From an uncultured Methanobrevibacter sp. (lineage in GTDB: Archaea > Methanobacteriota > Methanobacteria > Methanobacteriales > Methanobacteriaceae), in NCBI GenBank assembly GCA_900314635.1, contig OMVY01000001.1:62001-126000 (forward strand): a DNA stretch of 64,000 bases, written 5' to 3'. The first letter of the stretch is position 1, and every line of letters starts with the position of its first letter. Of this stretch, positions 27,719-39,062 are shown piece after piece. The position numbers and the translations under genes are program-made. The notes beneath the pieces were generated by a model that was not told the DNA's origin, did no database searches, and worked only from the letters and a program-made list of their open reading frames with translations.

Positions 27719-30700
27719 ATGCCATTAAAAGAGGCAGATAAATCATATGACTTTAAAAAAATAGAGGAAAAAGTTCAAAAATTTTGGGCTGACAATGATA
27801 TTTATGATAAAACCAATACTTTAAGAGCTGATGGTCCTCAATACTCATTTTTAGACGGACCTCCTTATTGCAGTGGAAAAATCCACCTGGGTACCACATG
27901 GAACAAGGTTATCAAGGACACCTTGCTTCGCTACAAATCAATGAGCGGATTCAGCTTGAGAAGGCAGGCAGGATGGGATACTCACGGATTGCCTATCGAG
28001 CACAAGGTTGAAGAGCTCATGGGAATCAAATCCAAACAGGAAATTGAAGAGAAAGTGGGAATAGCCAATTTCGTTGACAAGTGCAAGGAATTTGCAATGG
28101 AAAACAAGGATGCAATGACCGCTCAATTCAAGAGCCTTGGTGTTTGGATGGACTGGGACGAGCCTTACATGACTTTGGATCCAAAATACATGGAATCCTC
28201 ATGGTGGACTCTCAAAAGAGCATTCCAAAAAGACCTTCTTACAAAGGACCAAAGGGTAATCAGTTGCTGTCCGCACTGTGAAACCGCACTTGCTGCAGCT
28301 GAAATCGATTATACCGAAGGGGAGGACCCATCCATATACGTTCGCTTCCCTCTCAAGGAAAAACTCATAACCGAAGGACCGGAAGCTGATTTGGACCAAT
28401 CCATTCTTGTATGGACCACAACTCCATGGACATTACCTGCAAACCTTGCAGTCTGTCTCAACAACGACTTCGAATACGATTTTGTTAAAGTGGACGAGCG
28501 CTTGAGCGACAAGGGCGAAGAAATCTTATTAATAGGAAAGGATTTCACCGAAGATGTTCTGGGCCCTCAGGTTCTAATTCACAAATACAAAGTGGACAAT
28601 CCTGATTATGATCCTGATGACAAGAAATCCAAAAAGCACATGACAAAAGAGGAAAAGGAAGTAATGTATGACATCATTAAAACCGTAAAAGGCTCTGAGC
28701 TTTTAGGAATTTCATATGTCCACCCTCTTTTAGAGGAAGTTCCAAAACAGGCCGAGCTTGAAGCTGAAAACGAGCTCATCCACACAACCTTCCACGGCGA
28801 CCATGTTGTTCTTGGAGAAGGTACCGGATTTGTACATACTGCCCCAGGACATGGTCCTGACGACTTTGAAATGGGTAAAGAGTACGGCCTTCCTATTCAC
28901 TGTCCTGTTGATGAAGCAGGATGCTTCAACGAAGATGCAGGAAAATATGCTGGAAACTATACAAGGGATGAGAATCCTTTAATCATTGAAGATTTAATCA
29001 GCAAGGGCTTGATGTTTAAAAACACTACTATAAACCACAGATACGGTGTTTGCTGGAGATGCAAAACTCCAATCATCTATTTATCCACTTCACAATGGTT
29101 CATCAAGGTTCCGGAGATCAAGGAGCAGATGCTTAAAGAAGTTGACAGAGTGGAATGGGTTCCTGGATGGGCAGGAGCTGGAAGATTCCATGACTGGGTT
29201 GAAAACGCAAAGGACTGGACCATTTCCAGACAGAGATACTGGGGTATTCCAATTCCTATATGGACATGTCCGGACTGCGGTGAAATCAAGGTCATAGGAT
29301 CCGTAGACGAGCTCAAGGAAGAGTCAATTTATGAAATATCCGCTGAAGACTCAGAACTTGTTCACAGACCTTATGTCGATGAAGTGAAGATTAAATGTGA
29401 CTGCGGATGCGAAATGAGCCGTATTCCTGATGTTCTTGATGTATGGATTGATTCAGGTGTTGCCGGCTGGGCATCACTCTACTATCCTAAGGAAAACGAC
29501 AAGTTTGATAAATGGTATCCTTATGACTTCATCTGCGAGGGTCATGACCAGACTAGAGGATGGTTCTACTCACAGCTTGGAGCAGGTGTCATTTCAATGG
29601 AAAGAGCTCCTTATAACAAGGTCTTGATGCACGGATTCGTTCTTGATGAGAATGGTAAGAAAATGAGCAAATCCCTTGGAAATGTTGTCCAGCCTGAAGA
29701 AGTTATTGAAAAATACGGAGCAGACGTTCTCAGATTCTATCTTTTATGGGCTGCAAAACCTTGGGACGATCTTAAATTCGTTTGGGATGAACTCAATAAT
29801 GTCAACAAGATGTTCAACATCCTATGGAACGTTTACGTATTCTCAACCACTTACATGGCACTGGATGACTTCAACCCTGAAAAATGCATTTTAGAGGGCC
29901 CTGATGCCAATGTCAGTTTAAGATCAGAAGACAAATGGATTATCTCCCGTGTCAACTCACTTGCAAAACTCGTAGGTGAAAACATAGACCGCAACTACTT
30001 CCATGTTGCAACAAGAGCCATATATGACTTCATTCTCGATGACTTGAGCAGATGGTATGTAAGGCTCATCAGAGGAAGAACATGGGTTGAAAGCGATGAT
30101 CCGGACAAGCTGGGAGCTTACTATAGCTTATACACAGCACTTTACAATCTGATTCACATAATGGCCCCAATCACACCTCACTTGTCTGAGGAAATATATG
30201 AAAACCTTGTAAAAGGCATTAAAGAGGATGCTATGGAAAGTATCCACATGGAAGACTGGGTCTTTAATGAGGAATTGATTGATAAAGAGCTTGAATCCAA
30301 GATGGATGATGTGCGTGAAATCATCGAGGCTTCTGCCAGAGCAAGGGATGTTGCAAGATACAAGCTCAGATGGCCTGTAAGCGATATCACTGTCGTAGCT
30401 CATGATGAGAAGGTACTGGAAGGAGTGAAACTCCTTGAAGATGTTATCAAGGACCAATGCAATACCAAGGAAGTCAAAACAGCTACTGAGTTTGAAAATC
30501 TGACCTTCATTGCAAAGCCTAATCTCAAGACTCTAGGTCCAAGGCTCAAGGGAGACATGGGCATTGTTCAAAAATTCTTTGCACAGGCTAAAGCCGATGG
30601 AACAGGTAATGAAATCAAGGCCGAACTGGAAGCAAATGGAAAATACATAGTTTCAGGCGAAGACCGTGAAGGAAATGTGAAAGATATTGAACTGTCAGTT

Positions 30701-31117
30701 GATGATGTGCTCTATGACAGCGAACTTCCTGATGATATCGTCAGCGCTGAATTTAATGGCGGAAATGTATTTGTAAATACAAAGATCACTCCTGAACTTC
30801 AATCTGAGGCAATGGCTCGTGAAGTAATCAGAAGAATTCAGGACATGAGAAAAGACATGGATCTGGATGTTGAAGCCCATGTCGGCGTAATGGTCAATAC
30901 AAATGCCGAGTTCAAGGAAATCATTGAAAAGCAATCAGACTTGATATCTGATGAAGTAAGAGCCAAGACACTTATCATCTTCGATGGAGAGGCTTGTGAC
31001 ATCTGTACTGACAAGGGAAATGAGGAGAATTATGTCGAGGACATTTCAGTTGAATATTCCAAGGAATGGGAAATTGAATCAAACAAGGTAATCATATCAG
31101 TTGTCAAGATTGAATAG
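27719..31117 (+). CDS. ileS: isoleucyl-tRNA synthetase
   Basis: Class I synthetase charging tRNA-Ile, 1132 residues. The HIGH motif appears as HLGT in [13 protein letters not shown] near residue 57, the CP1 editing domain includes [14 protein letters not shown] and the [15 protein letters not shown] segment, and KMSKS lies near 650. The C-terminal anticodon-binding and tRNA-contact regions are complete. It is somewhat longer than typical archaeal IleS because of a charged insert (about 295-330, [16 protein letters not shown]) in CP1. The ribosome binding site is AGGAGAATC. Single-gene unit. Confidence 0.96.
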   Translation: MPLKEADKSYDFKKIEEKVQKFWADNDIYDKTNTLRADGPQYSFLDGPPYCSGKIHLGTTWNKVIKDTLLRYKSMSGFSLRRQAGWDTHGLPIEHKVEELMGIKSKQEIEEKVGIANFVDKCKEFAMENKDAMTAQFKSLGVWMDWDEPYMTLDPKYMESSWWTLKRAFQKDLLTKDQRVISCCPHCETALAAAEIDYTEGEDPSIYVRFPLKEKLITEGPEADLDQSILVWTTTPWTLPANLAVCLNNDFEYDFVKVDERLSDKGEEILLIGKDFTEDVLGPQVLIHKYKVDNPDYDPDDKKSKKHMTKEEKEVMYDIIKTVKGSELLGISYVHPLLEEVPKQAELEAENELIHTTFHGDHVVLGEGTGFVHTAPGHGPDDFEMGKEYGLPIHCPVDEAGCFNEDAGKYAGNYTRDENPLIIEDLISKGLMFKNTTINHRYGVCWRCKTPIIYLSTSQWFIKVPEIKEQMLKEVDRVEWVPGWAGAGRFHDWVENAKDWTISRQRYWGIPIPIWTCPDCGEIKVIGSVDELKEESIYEISAEDSELVHRPYVDEVKIKCDCGCEMSRIPDVLDVWIDSGVAGWASLYYPKENDKFDKWYPYDFICEGHDQTRGWFYSQLGAGVISMERAPYNKVLMHGFVLDENGKKMSKSLGNVVQPEEVIEKYGADVLRFYLLWAAKPWDDLKFVWDELNNVNKMFNILWNVYVFSTTYMALDDFNPEKCILEGPDANVSLRSEDKWIISRVNSLAKLVGENIDRNYFHVATRAIYDFILDDLSRWYVRLIRGRTWVESDDPDKLGAYYSLYTALYNLIHIMAPITPHLSEEIYENLVKGIKEDAMESIHMEDWVFNEELIDKELESKMDDVREIIEASARARDVARYKLRWPVSDITVVAHDEKVLEGVKLLEDVIKDQCNTKEVKTATEFENLTFIAKPNLKTLGPRLKGDMGIVQKFFAQAKADGTGNEIKAELEANGKYIVSGEDREGNVKDIELSVDDVLYDSELPDDIVSAEFNGGNVFVNTKITPELQSEAMAREVIRRIQDMRKDMDLDVEAHVGVMVNTNAEFKEIIEKQSDLISDEVRAKTLIIFDGEACDICTDKGNEENYVEDISVEYSKEWEIESNKVIISVVKIE

Positions 31118-31262
31118 ATATGCCAAATAGTTATTTGAATTGTAAAATAGATTGTTTTTACAAATCATTTAACTTTTTAAACTGAATTGTTGTTGGTTTG
31201 CAAATAATTTTGCTTGTAAAACTTGATAATTATTATATTTATTAAAAAACCAAGGTGTTAAT

Positions 31263-33455
31263 ATGACTTTAGAAGATTCTGAAGTAGAATATATTGAAGG
31301 AATTTTAAATAGAAAAATGAATTCCTTGGAAGAGGGAATGCTGGATGTGATGTTTTCAGAGCACTGCTCATACAAAAGCAGCAGAAGATTCTTGAAACAG
31401 TTCCCTACTGAAGGGGAAAACATCATATTAGGTCCGGGAGACGATGCTGGAATCGTATCAATCACAGACGAGTATGCTCTTGCTGTAGGTATGGAAAGCC
31501 ACAACCACCCTTCAGCTATTGAACCATACGGAGGAGCGGGAACCGGTATAGGAGGAATCTTGAGAGACATTATCTCAATGGGCGCAATGCCTATAGCCCT
31601 TCTTGACAGTCTTCGATTCGGACCATTGGAAGACCAGAAATCAAGATATCTCTTCGAGCATGTTGTGGAAGGAATTTCAGACTATGGTAACAGGGTTGGA
31701 GTTCCAACTGTGGCAGGAGAGATTGAATTTGATGAATCATTCACAACCAACCCTCTTGTTAATGTATTTTGTGCAGGGCTTGTTAAGAAGGAAGATATTC
31801 AAATGGCAATTGCTCCGAATATCGGAGATGTCTTCCTGCTTATGGGAGGAACTACAGGAAGAGATGGAATTCATGGAGTGACCTTTGCTTCAGAAGAGCT
31901 CACCGCAGATTCAGAGACTGAAGACAGGCCTGCTGTTCAAGTGGCTGATCCTTTTACCAAGAAGCGAGTTCTCGAGGCATCACTTGAGATCATGGAGAAA
32001 ATCGATGTCTCAGGAGTCAAGGACTTAGGTGGAGGAGGTCTTACATGCTGCATTTCAGAACTTGTAGACTCTTCCAAAAATGGAGCTGTCGTAGACCTTA
32101 GAGCGATTCCTCTTCGTGAAGAGGGAATGACTCCTTATGAAATCATGCTTTCAGAATCCCAGGAGCGTATGGTATTTGTAATCAACCCTGACGATGTTGA
32201 GCTTGCCCAAGCTATTTGCGACAAGCATGAAATTCCATCAGCTGTAATCGGCGAGGTAACTGAAGGAAACAACATGGTTGTCATTGACAAGGAAGCGGAT
32301 GATGAGATATTATGTGATGTTCCAACAATTCTTTTAGCTGATCCTCCTTCAATAGTACGTCCTACAAAGGAAGTAGAGCCTGATACAGGTCTTGTTGAAA
32401 TTGTCGACGGCGATATTGAAGAGTCTTTAATAAAAATATTGTCTTCACCTAATATTGCAAGCAAGAAATGGGTCTACAAGCAATACGACCATGAAGTTCA
32501 AGTCAGAACTGTTGTAAAGCCAGGAGATGACGCAGCTGTTCTTCAAATCGATGATGAAACTGCCATAGCTTTGACTGCAGACTGCAATTCCATTCACACA
32601 AAACTGTCTCCATATGACGGAGGAGCAGGAAGCGTAGCTGAAGCCATTAGAAATGTAGTTTCAATGGGGCTTGTCCCATATGCTGTTGTAGACTGCCTCA
32701 ACTTCGGAAATCCGGAAAATCCGGAGGTCCTGTGGCAGTTTGGAACCTGTATCAAGGGAATGTCCGATGTGGCTGCAAAATTCAATGCTCCTGTAATCAG
32801 CGGAAATGTAAGTTTCTATAATGAGATGGAAGGTGTGGTAATCAATCCTAGTCCTGCTACAGGTGTTATTGGAGTGGGCAAACTGGATAATATCAGAACA
32901 CTTCCGTTCAAGAATGAGTCTGACAAGATTATTATTTTAGGAAAGACCTATGATGAAGTTGATGGTTCTGAATACCACAGGTCAGTTCATGGAGTCGAAC
33001 AGGGAATACCTCCTAAAATCAGGCTTGATGAGGAGTACAGCTCCGCTCAGAATGTTTTAAAACTTATTGAAAATGATGAAAGCTATGTCGACTATCTTGA
33101 TGGCAATGCAGAACTTGAGATAACTGCGGTTCACGACATTTCTGCAGGCGGTTTGGCTATTGCATTGTCCGAAATGTGCCTTTCAAGCGGACTTGGATGC
33201 GAGATTGACTTGTCCAAGGTTCCAAAAGATGAAGGAATCAGTGATAACAATCTGCTCTTTTCAGAGTCTTATGCAAGATACCTGATTACTGTAAAGGCTG
33301 ATGCGGCAGATGAGATAATCGAATCCATTGACTGCGATGCAGCTGTCATAGGCGAAGTCAAGGGAGACGCCCTTGTAATCGGCGATATCGTCAATATCCC
33401 TGTTGCTGATTTGGATGATGCTTATAATGGCGTGATTGAGAAGTACATGGCTTAA
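31263..33455 (+). CDS. purL: phosphoribosylformylglycinamidine synthase subunit PurL
   Basis: ATP-dependent amidation of FGAR to FGAM in purine synthesis, working with the separate PurS and PurQ subunits as in other archaea. The 730-residue small-type PurL has [18 protein letters not shown] near residue 35, the substrate loop [33 protein letters not shown], and a second AIRS-type half starting near 420 with GDDAAVLQ. purS and purQ are not adjacent. Start after CAAGGTGTTAAT. Confidence 0.95.
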   Translation: MTLEDSEVEYIEGILNRKMNSLEEGMLDVMFSEHCSYKSSRRFLKQFPTEGENIILGPGDDAGIVSITDEYALAVGMESHNHPSAIEPYGGAGTGIGGILRDIISMGAMPIALLDSLRFGPLEDQKSRYLFEHVVEGISDYGNRVGVPTVAGEIEFDESFTTNPLVNVFCAGLVKKEDIQMAIAPNIGDVFLLMGGTTGRDGIHGVTFASEELTADSETEDRPAVQVADPFTKKRVLEASLEIMEKIDVSGVKDLGGGGLTCCISELVDSSKNGAVVDLRAIPLREEGMTPYEIMLSESQERMVFVINPDDVELAQAICDKHEIPSAVIGEVTEGNNMVVIDKEADDEILCDVPTILLADPPSIVRPTKEVEPDTGLVEIVDGDIEESLIKILSSPNIASKKWVYKQYDHEVQVRTVVKPGDDAAVLQIDDETAIALTADCNSIHTKLSPYDGGAGSVAEAIRNVVSMGLVPYAVVDCLNFGNPENPEVLWQFGTCIKGMSDVAAKFNAPVISGNVSFYNEMEGVVINPSPATGVIGVGKLDNIRTLPFKNESDKIIILGKTYDEVDGSEYHRSVHGVEQGIPPKIRLDEEYSSAQNVLKLIENDESYVDYLDGNAELEITAVHDISAGGLAIALSEMCLSSGLGCEIDLSKVPKDEGISDNNLLFSESYARYLITVKADAADEIIESIDCDAAVIGEVKGDALVIGDIVNIPVADLDDAYNGVIEKYMA

Positions 33456-33514
33456 TTGACGTGATTGTGAAGTACATGGCTTAATTGACGTGATTGAAAA
33501 GTATATGCTTAATA
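33431..33514 (+). repeat. 29-bp tandem repeat of the purL 3' end, three copies
   Basis: Copies at 33431-33459, 33460-33488 and 33489-33514. The first holds the last seven codons of purL and its TAA; the second differs at one base; the third is truncated and more diverged. The period is exactly 29 bp, so the copies are out of frame with one another. Confidence 0.92.
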
Positions 33515-33535
33515 AAGAGTTAATTTTAACTCTTT
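33514..33535 (+). terminator. purL terminator hairpin
   Basis: AAAGAGTTAA-TT-TTAACTCTTT, a perfect 10-bp stem after the third copy of the gene tail, followed by AACTTTTTATTTTTA. Confidence 0.7.
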
Positions 33536-33635
33536 AACTTTTTATTTTTATACTATTTTTGCTTAAATGGTTTTATTCTATTTATATTTAGGCAATTTTA
33601 GGTTTATTCTTATTATTAATTATTAGGACGATAAA

Positions 33636-34859
33636 ATGTTTATATCAAAATTAATCCCATTGAAAGAGGCCTTATCCAAGGTTGAGGAAAACATCTCTCT
33701 TATGGATACTGAAGTGATTGATTTGAAGGACTCCTGTGGAAGAGTATTATCAAAAGGCATCAAGTCTTATCACAATTCCCCTCCTTTTGACAAGTCAGCA
33801 ATGGATGGATATGCTTTAATCGCCGAGGATACTTTCGGAGCATCCAACAGTGTCATCAAGGATTTGAAAATAATCGATAGAATCGGAGCGGGGGATTTCT
33901 CAGATAAGACTGTAGGCCACGGTGAAGCTATTGTGATAGCTACTGGAGCGCCTATTCCAGAAGGAGCTAATGCTGTTTTAATGAAGGAGTTCACTTATGA
34001 AAACGGCGATGTTCTTGAAATTCACTCACAAGTCACTCCTGGGGAAAACATATCTCCAACAGCCGAGGATATTGCAGAAGGAGATGAAGTATTATCTCGA
34101 AATGCATTGATCCGTCCTCAGGAAATGGGGCTCATTGCCTCTGCAGGTCACAGCGAGGTTGAAGTTTATAAAAAACCTAGAGTGAAGCTGATCATCACTG
34201 GAAACGAGCTTGTAGAACCATCTGACACTCTCGACAAGGCTAAAATAATCAATTCCAACAAATACACAATTTCTGCAATGATTGAAAGCGCAGGTGCCTG
34301 TGTTGAAATAGAGCATGGCTTGGACAACTACTGTGATGTCAAGGAAGCCATCGACAAGGCTTCAAAGGAATTCGATGTTGTAATCACAACCGGCGGAACC
34401 GCTATCAGCAAGGGCGATGTGGTGGTTGATGTCGTCGAGGATCTTGGAGAAGTTCTATTCCATGGGGTTGCTTTAAGGCCGGGCAGGCCTGTTGGAGCAG
34501 GAATTGTCAATGACACCATGGTATTCATGCTGTCAGGACAGCCTGTGGCGGCCATGGGCCAGTTTGATGTGTTTGCAAGATATTGCTTGTTTAGAATGCA
34601 GGGAATGGATTACACTCATAATATTGTCAAAAGAGAATCAGCTACAAAGATTCCATCTTCTCTAGGCAGGACTGATTATATCCGTGCTTTTGCTGATGAT
34701 GAAAAGGTTCATCATATTCTAAACAGAGGCTCAGGCATTATCCGTTCAATGGTTGAAGCCAACTGCTATATCATTATCGATGAGAACCATGAAGGCATAG
34801 AAAAGGGCGATACAGTTGATCTAGTCTTCTTCAGAGATATGGCATGGCCTTCTTTATAG
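33636..34859 (+). CDS. moeA: molybdopterin molybdenumtransferase
   Basis: Inserts molybdate or tungstate into adenylated molybdopterin; in methanogens the cofactor serves formylmethanofuran and formate dehydrogenases. The 407-residue sequence has the MoeA layout: SPPFDKSAMDGYAL near residue 50, IATGAPIPEGANAV near 107, the MoCF-binding core with IITGNEL and TTGGTAISKGD, and the MLSGQPVAAMGQF loop near 288. No extra periplasmic-binding domain is fused. Single-gene unit. Confidence 0.93.
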   Translation: MFISKLIPLKEALSKVEENISLMDTEVIDLKDSCGRVLSKGIKSYHNSPPFDKSAMDGYALIAEDTFGASNSVIKDLKIIDRIGAGDFSDKTVGHGEAIVIATGAPIPEGANAVLMKEFTYENGDVLEIHSQVTPGENISPTAEDIAEGDEVLSRNALIRPQEMGLIASAGHSEVEVYKKPRVKLIITGNELVEPSDTLDKAKIINSNKYTISAMIESAGACVEIEHGLDNYCDVKEAIDKASKEFDVVITTGGTAISKGDVVVDVVEDLGEVLFHGVALRPGRPVGAGIVNDTMVFMLSGQPVAAMGQFDVFARYCLFRMQGMDYTHNIVKRESATKIPSSLGRTDYIRAFADDEKVHHILNRGSGIIRSMVEANCYIIIDENHEGIEKGDTVDLVFFRDMAWPSL

Positions 34860-34877
34860 TTTATTTTCATTTTTTCA

Positions 34878-34894
34878 ATAGCTTTTAGCTATTC
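34878..34894 (+). terminator. moeA terminator hairpin
   Basis: AATAGCT-TTT-AGCTATT, a perfect 7-bp stem about 20 bp after the stop, followed by CTTTCTATTTTTTTATTTG. The stem is the same as the one after the 118-residue gene at 14542. Confidence 0.6.
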
Positions 34895-35010
34895 TTTCTA
34901 TTTTTTTATTTGATTTTCCTATTTTTATAAAAAACAAGTTTTATATTTAAGAAAGTATTAATATAGTTTTGTTTAAAAATTTAATAAATTATTTTTTTAA
35001 AAAAAGCAAT

Positions 35011-35100
35011 TTATAATTCTTTAAAATATTTAAATGCAATTTGTAATTTTTTTAAATATTTAAATGCAATTTGTAATTTTTTTAAGTATTTAAATGCAAT
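35011..35100 (+). repeat. 30-bp tandem repeat upstream of the site-2 protease gene
   Basis: Three adjacent units of 30 bp (35011, 35041, 35071) built on TTTGTAATTTTTTTAAATATT and TAAATGCAAT, with a fourth decayed unit after 35101. The second and third differ by one base. They sit in the 306-bp gap between moeA and the protease gene, near the probable promoter. Confidence 0.88.
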
Positions 35101-35165
35101 TAGTTATTGTTAAAATATTTTAATCGACTCATTATTGTTTAGATAAATCAATCGCATGTGTTATT

Positions 35166-36323
35166 ATGAATGGAATATGGTACTATGCAATAGCTTTTAT
35201 TGTAATCTGGGCTATTGCATTTGTTTTAAAAGACCAATTGGAAAAAGTAGGAGTAGAGGTTTCGTTCCCGGTTCTAATGTGGAGAACCACCAAGCTTCGC
35301 GGACTTGTTGACAGGATTGCCAACAGGGCTCCTCGTTTCTGGAAATGGTTCATGAATGCTGGAATAGTCATATCAGCATTTTTCATGGTATTCATGGCTG
35401 TTCTTCTTCTCCAGTCCCTGACAACAATAACTGAAGTGAGTTCAGTCAGTCTTGTGCTTCCCGGTGTGGAGGTTCCAGGATCTCCGTTCTTCATTCCATT
35501 CTTCTCAGGCTTCATAGCCTTGATTACAGTGATTATTGTTCATGAATTCTCTCACGGAATCCTTGCCAGGGTGGAGAAGGTCGATATCAAGTCAATGGGT
35601 TTGCTGCTTTTTGCAATACTTCCTGGTGCATTTGTCGAGCCTGATGAAGATGAGGTAAAGGAACTTGACAGGCCTGCAAGAATGAGAATATATGTGGCCG
35701 GATCCATGGCGAACCTGTCTCTTGCAGTTGTTGCACTAATCATCATGACATTGATATCCTCATCTGTCATTCCCGCAGTCTTCCATGAGGATGGTGTGGA
35801 AATCACCCGCCTTACAGATGATGGAAATGCTCATGACTACCTGAAAACAGGCATGATTTTAAAATCCATAAATAATTATACTATTGGTGATGCTGATGAT
35901 TATTCAAGTGCTGTTAGAAGCCTCACTCCTAACAAAACGGTCAGTATTCTAACAGACCAGGGCTCCTACAGCTTCAAGCTCAAGTCAAATCCGGCTAATC
36001 ATTCATTGGGGTATATGGGAATTCAGGCCAAAGCACACTATCTAATCAACGACAATTACTCTAATAAGTTTTATTCTCCTTATTTATGGGTATTGCTTGA
36101 TCTGCCTGAGCTATTCATGTGGATATTCCTGCTTAACTTTTCAATAGGAACCTTCAACCTCCTTCCTATGAAACCTCTTGACGGTGGGGCATTGTTTGAA
36201 GATTTGATATCCTATGTGGCATCAGATGATAATGTGAAGATTGCAAGTCAGTTCATGACATATTTAATGGCGATTACAATCATTGTAAGTCTGGTTTACA
36301 GCTTTACCGGCGGTCTGGTATAG
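35166..36323 (+). CDS. site-2 protease family membrane metalloprotease (M50)
   Basis: A 385-residue intramembrane zinc protease. Zinc ligands are in HEFSH (H126, E127, H130) within a membrane helix, and the third ligand D339 lies in NLLPMKPLDGG. About six helices are visible, with a soluble PDZ-like insert at roughly 210-290 (ITRLTDDGNAHDYLKTGMI). Substrates in archaea are unknown; relatives cleave membrane-bound regulators. The start is ATG 35166 with a weak ribosome binding site. Followed by a good terminator and degenerate repeats. Confidence 0.88.
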   Translation: MNGIWYYAIAFIVIWAIAFVLKDQLEKVGVEVSFPVLMWRTTKLRGLVDRIANRAPRFWKWFMNAGIVISAFFMVFMAVLLLQSLTTITEVSSVSLVLPGVEVPGSPFFIPFFSGFIALITVIIVHEFSHGILARVEKVDIKSMGLLLFAILPGAFVEPDEDEVKELDRPARMRIYVAGSMANLSLAVVALIIMTLISSSVIPAVFHEDGVEITRLTDDGNAHDYLKTGMILKSINNYTIGDADDYSSAVRSLTPNKTVSILTDQGSYSFKLKSNPANHSLGYMGIQAKAHYLINDNYSNKFYSPYLWVLLDLPELFMWIFLLNFSIGTFNLLPMKPLDGGALFEDLISYVASDDNVKIASQFMTYLMAITIIVSLVYSFTGGLV

Positions 36324-36339
36324 AATTAAAAATAGTCTC

Positions 36340-36358
36340 AAGTAGTTTTCAACTACTT
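36340..36358 (+). terminator. terminator hairpin after the site-2 protease gene
   Basis: AAGTAGTT-TTC-AACTACTT, a perfect 8-bp stem 17 bp after the stop, followed by CTCTTTTTTATAT. Confidence 0.7.
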
Positions 36359-36517
36359 CTCTTTTTTATATATTTGAACTTGAAATTATAAAATACGCAA
36401 TTTTTTCATCTAATTCTTTTTTTATATATTTTGACTTGAAAAAGCAAGTTTTCATCTAATTCTCTTTTTTATATATTTGGACTTGAAATTATAAAATAAG
36501 CAAAGTTTTCAACTAGT
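36358..36517 (+). repeat. three degenerate tandem copies, 46-57 bp
   Basis: Copies begin at 36358, 36415 and 36461, each starting TCTCTTTTTTATATATTT and containing GACTTGAAATTATAAAAT (the middle copy shortened). They lie between the convergent protease and fprA genes and each repeats a T-run. Confidence 0.82.
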
Positions 36518-36555
36518 CCTTAGTAATTTAAGGGATTTAAAAAAAGTAAAAAGAA

Positions 36556-36582
36556 AAATTACAGCTTTTAAAGCCGTAATTT
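36556..36582 (-). terminator. fprA terminator hairpin
   Basis: On the minus strand AAATTACGGCTTT pairs with AAAGCTGTAATTT with one mismatch and a one-base centre, 10 bp after the fprA stop, followed by TTCTTTTTACTTTTTTT. Confidence 0.65.
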
Positions 36583-36592
36583 TATTTAAAAA

Positions 36593-37819
36593 TTATAATT
36601 CTAATTTTTTAGCAGCTTCGACTACTTTCACACCAAGTTCGAAAGCTCTTTCCTTGTTTTCATCATCAGGGACGTAGTAGATTTCTTCCTGATCGATTAC
36701 ATCGAATCCGCATTCAGTGAGTTCATTTGCAATGAATTCAACGGATCCTCCTCTTCCTCCCATGGAACCGAAGGTGATTGCAGGTCTTTTGAATCCTGTT
36801 CTGTTGAAGTGGAGACCTTTCAGGTAGTAGATGATGTCTCCCATGCTTGGGAATGGGAAGTCGTTGATGGTTGGAATACCGAAAGCAACAGCTTTGCTGG
36901 TTAATATGCTTTTAACGATTTCGCTTCTTTCATCTTCGTGGAGGAAGTACATCTCAACATCGTATCCCTGGGATATGATACCTTCAGCAACTTCGTGAGC
37001 CATGGTCTGGGTTGAGTAGTGCATGGTATCGTAGACGATTGTTACCTTGTCTTTTGCACCTTTTCCGGTTGCCCAGTCCTGGTAGGCGCCGATGATCTTC
37101 ATAGGGTCGGTCCAGATTTGACCGTGTGATGGAGCAATCATTTTAACCTGTTCGAGAAGTCCTAAGTCAATGATTTCCTGGAACTTGTTCAATACCTTTT
37201 TGCTTAAAGGAGTGATAAGGTTTCCATAGAATTTTTGCGCAGCATCCATCAGGATTGTTTCAGGAATGTCGGTGTCCAGTCTCTTTGCATAGCATAAGTG
37301 TTGTCCGAATGCGTCGTTAGGGAAGAGGATTCCATCTTCAGCAAGAAGAGTGAACATGCTGTCAGGCCAGTGGAGAAGGAATGCATCAAGGAATGCTAAG
37401 GTTTTTCCACCAAGGTCGAGAGAGTCCCCGGTTCCTACAATATTGAAGTCTGCTCCTTCAAGTTTTGGGTAGTGTCTGAGCAGTCCTTTGACAGCTATTT
37501 CACTGCAGTAGATAGGAGCGTCGAATCTTTTCCACAAGTCGTATAATACTCCACTGTGGTCTTTTTCCACGTGGTTTTGAATAATGTAGTCAACTTTTAA
37601 TTCTCTTCCTTCCTGTTCGAATGCGTCTTCGATTCTTGCCATCATTTCTTCGGTTTTTCCAGGATATGCATTGTCGATGACAGCTACTTTTTCACCGAAA
37701 ACGATGTATGCGTTGTAGGTTGTACCGTCTAATGTGTATCCGTGGTAAGTTCTCAAGTCCCAGTCGAGCACACCGATCCAGTATACTCCGTCGCCTATTT
37801 TTTGAGCTTGTGCTTTCAT
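36593..37819 (-). CDS. fprA: F420H2 oxidase (flavodiiron protein FprA)
   Basis: Reduces O2 to water with coenzyme F420H2, protecting an anaerobe from oxygen. The 408 residues comprise a metallo-beta-lactamase-type diiron domain with H83, E85, D87 and H88 in NHVEKDHSG, and a C-terminal flavodoxin domain starting [17 protein letters not shown] near 260. The frame is open 19 codons further upstream, but GAGGAAAAAAAT-ATG at 37819 and the family start [11 protein letters not shown] decide the start. It is divergent from msvR, whose protein is known in Methanothermobacter to control the equivalent fpaA operon. No rubredoxin gene is attached here. Confidence 0.94.
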   Translation of the reverse strand: MKAQAQKIGDGVYWIGVLDWDLRTYHGYTLDGTTYNAYIVFGEKVAVIDNAYPGKTEEMMARIEDAFEQEGRELKVDYIIQNHVEKDHSGVLYDLWKRFDAPIYCSEIAVKGLLRHYPKLEGADFNIVGTGDSLDLGGKTLAFLDAFLLHWPDSMFTLLAEDGILFPNDAFGQHLCYAKRLDTDIPETILMDAAQKFYGNLITPLSKKVLNKFQEIIDLGLLEQVKMIAPSHGQIWTDPMKIIGAYQDWATGKGAKDKVTIVYDTMHYSTQTMAHEVAEGIISQGYDVEMYFLHEDERSEIVKSILTSKAVAFGIPTINDFPFPSMGDIIYYLKGLHFNRTGFKRPAITFGSMGGRGGSVEFIANELTECGFDVIDQEEIYYVPDDENKERAFELGVKVVEAAKKLEL

Positions 37820-38285
37820 ATTTTTTTTCCTCATTAGTGATTTCTCGATTTTTTTAATTGAAGATATAATTTCCAAATAAAAAAATCAGTTTTTTATATT
37901 TTTTTAACGTTTGCATATTTATTGTTCGTAAATATCTAAACATTACATATAGTTAGAATCATATCTTATATAAAGTTATTGTTTTATAACTTTCAAATCA
38001 TATTGTTTTATCATATCTGTTCATCTATATTTTGATTTAAAAGTAATCTTTTCCTTTTTAAACGGCCTCATATTTTATCAAATAGTAATTTGTTTGTTTT
38101 AAATTAGGCAAAAAATCAAACATTTTGTATTCATAAGAACAAGTTTATATATTAAAAAAATAAAAATATCTATAAGGAATTATACAAAATTCGTATAAAT
38201 TCTTTTTAATGGACTTTTATCATTAAATGAATTTTTTCCAAATAAATTGTTTAAAATTTTTTATATTGTTGTTTGAGGTGACAAA
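37820..38285. promoter_or_regulatory. fprA/msvR divergent promoters with TTCGTA elements
   Basis: For fprA (minus strand) the TATA box is probably CTTTATATAAG at 37965-37975; for msvR (plus) it is TTTATATATTA at 38144-38154. TTCGTA occurs at 37925-37930 and 38190-38195, about 40-45 bp downstream of each TATA centre, in a near-symmetric arrangement. The second lies in TACAAAATTCGTA, an imperfect dyad. MsvR proteins of other methanogens are reported to recognise TTCGTA-N4-TACGAA, so these are candidate operators. TATA assignment is by eye. Confidence 0.6.
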
Positions 38286-39062
38286 ATGGAGAGCAAAATT
38301 AATGAAAAAGCAGTACAGATATTTGCCAAAGCGCCAGGGGAGCTTGGAGTAAATGTTGTAAAAAGCCCTGTGAAACTGACCATCCTTTCAATGCTCAAGG
38401 ATACAGATATGGAATTTGATGAAATTGTAAAAAACACTGGAAAATCAAAATCCACAATTTCCGTTCATTTGAAATCCTTGAGGGAAGACGGAATCGTCAA
38501 TTACAGATTTGATGCAAACGACCACAGAAAGAAGATATTCTACATAAGCTCCAAATTCCTAGGAGAAGTCAAATCCGGAGATCCTAGAGAGCTTGAAGAG
38601 AGAAAGGCTGAGTTCATCTTCAACAATATCATTGACGTTGACAACTTCAAATTCTCATTCCTTCTTTTCCATACTTTAAGATCCACACTGATTCAAGAAG
38701 GAGTCAACATCAACCCTATTCTGACTGAAACAGGAAAGAATATGGGTTATGCTATTTTCAAGAAGATTTATGACGAAGACATCAACAAGTTCTCACAAAA
38801 TATCATGGACTTCTGGAAGGACAACGGAATGGGCATTCTTGAAGTCGATTTAAGCGGAGATGTCATTGAAGTCACAAACTACGACTGCTTTGAATGCGAG
38901 CTGCTTCCAAAGACAGGAACTCCATCATGCTATCTTGATGCTGGAATTCTTGAAGCATTATATTCATCATTCTTTGAATTGAATGTGGATGTCACCGAAG
39001 TGAAATGCTTCACCATGGGAGATAACTGCTGCAACTTCCTGGTTGAACCAACCGAGGAATAA
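38286..39062 (+). CDS. msvR: redox-responsive transcription regulator MsvR
   Basis: A 258-residue methanogen-specific regulator with an N-terminal ArsR-type winged helix (about 20-90; SKSTISVHLKSLREDGIVNY is the recognition region) and a C-terminal V4R domain rich in cysteines: C201, C204, C215, C241, C248 and C249. In characterised MsvR proteins such cysteines sense oxidation and change DNA binding. The start is certain from GAGGTGACAAA-ATG. Divergent placement with the oxygen-reducing fprA matches Methanothermobacter, where MsvR controls both its own gene and the oxidase operon. Confidence 0.9.
   Translation: MESKINEKAVQIFAKAPGELGVNVVKSPVKLTILSMLKDTDMEFDEIVKNTGKSKSTISVHLKSLREDGIVNYRFDANDHRKKIFYISSKFLGEVKSGDPRELEERKAEFIFNNIIDVDNFKFSFLLFHTLRSTLIQEGVNINPILTETGKNMGYAIFKKIYDEDINKFSQNIMDFWKDNGMGILEVDLSGDVIEVTNYDCFECELLPKTGTPSCYLDAGILEALYSSFFELNVDVTEVKCFTMGDNCCNFLVEPTEE

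Noticed and set aside
35011-35100. Possible iterons of a replication origin upstream of the site-2 protease gene
   Set aside because: The 30-bp units are AT-rich without an origin recognition box core, and there is no cdc6/orc1 gene in the window.
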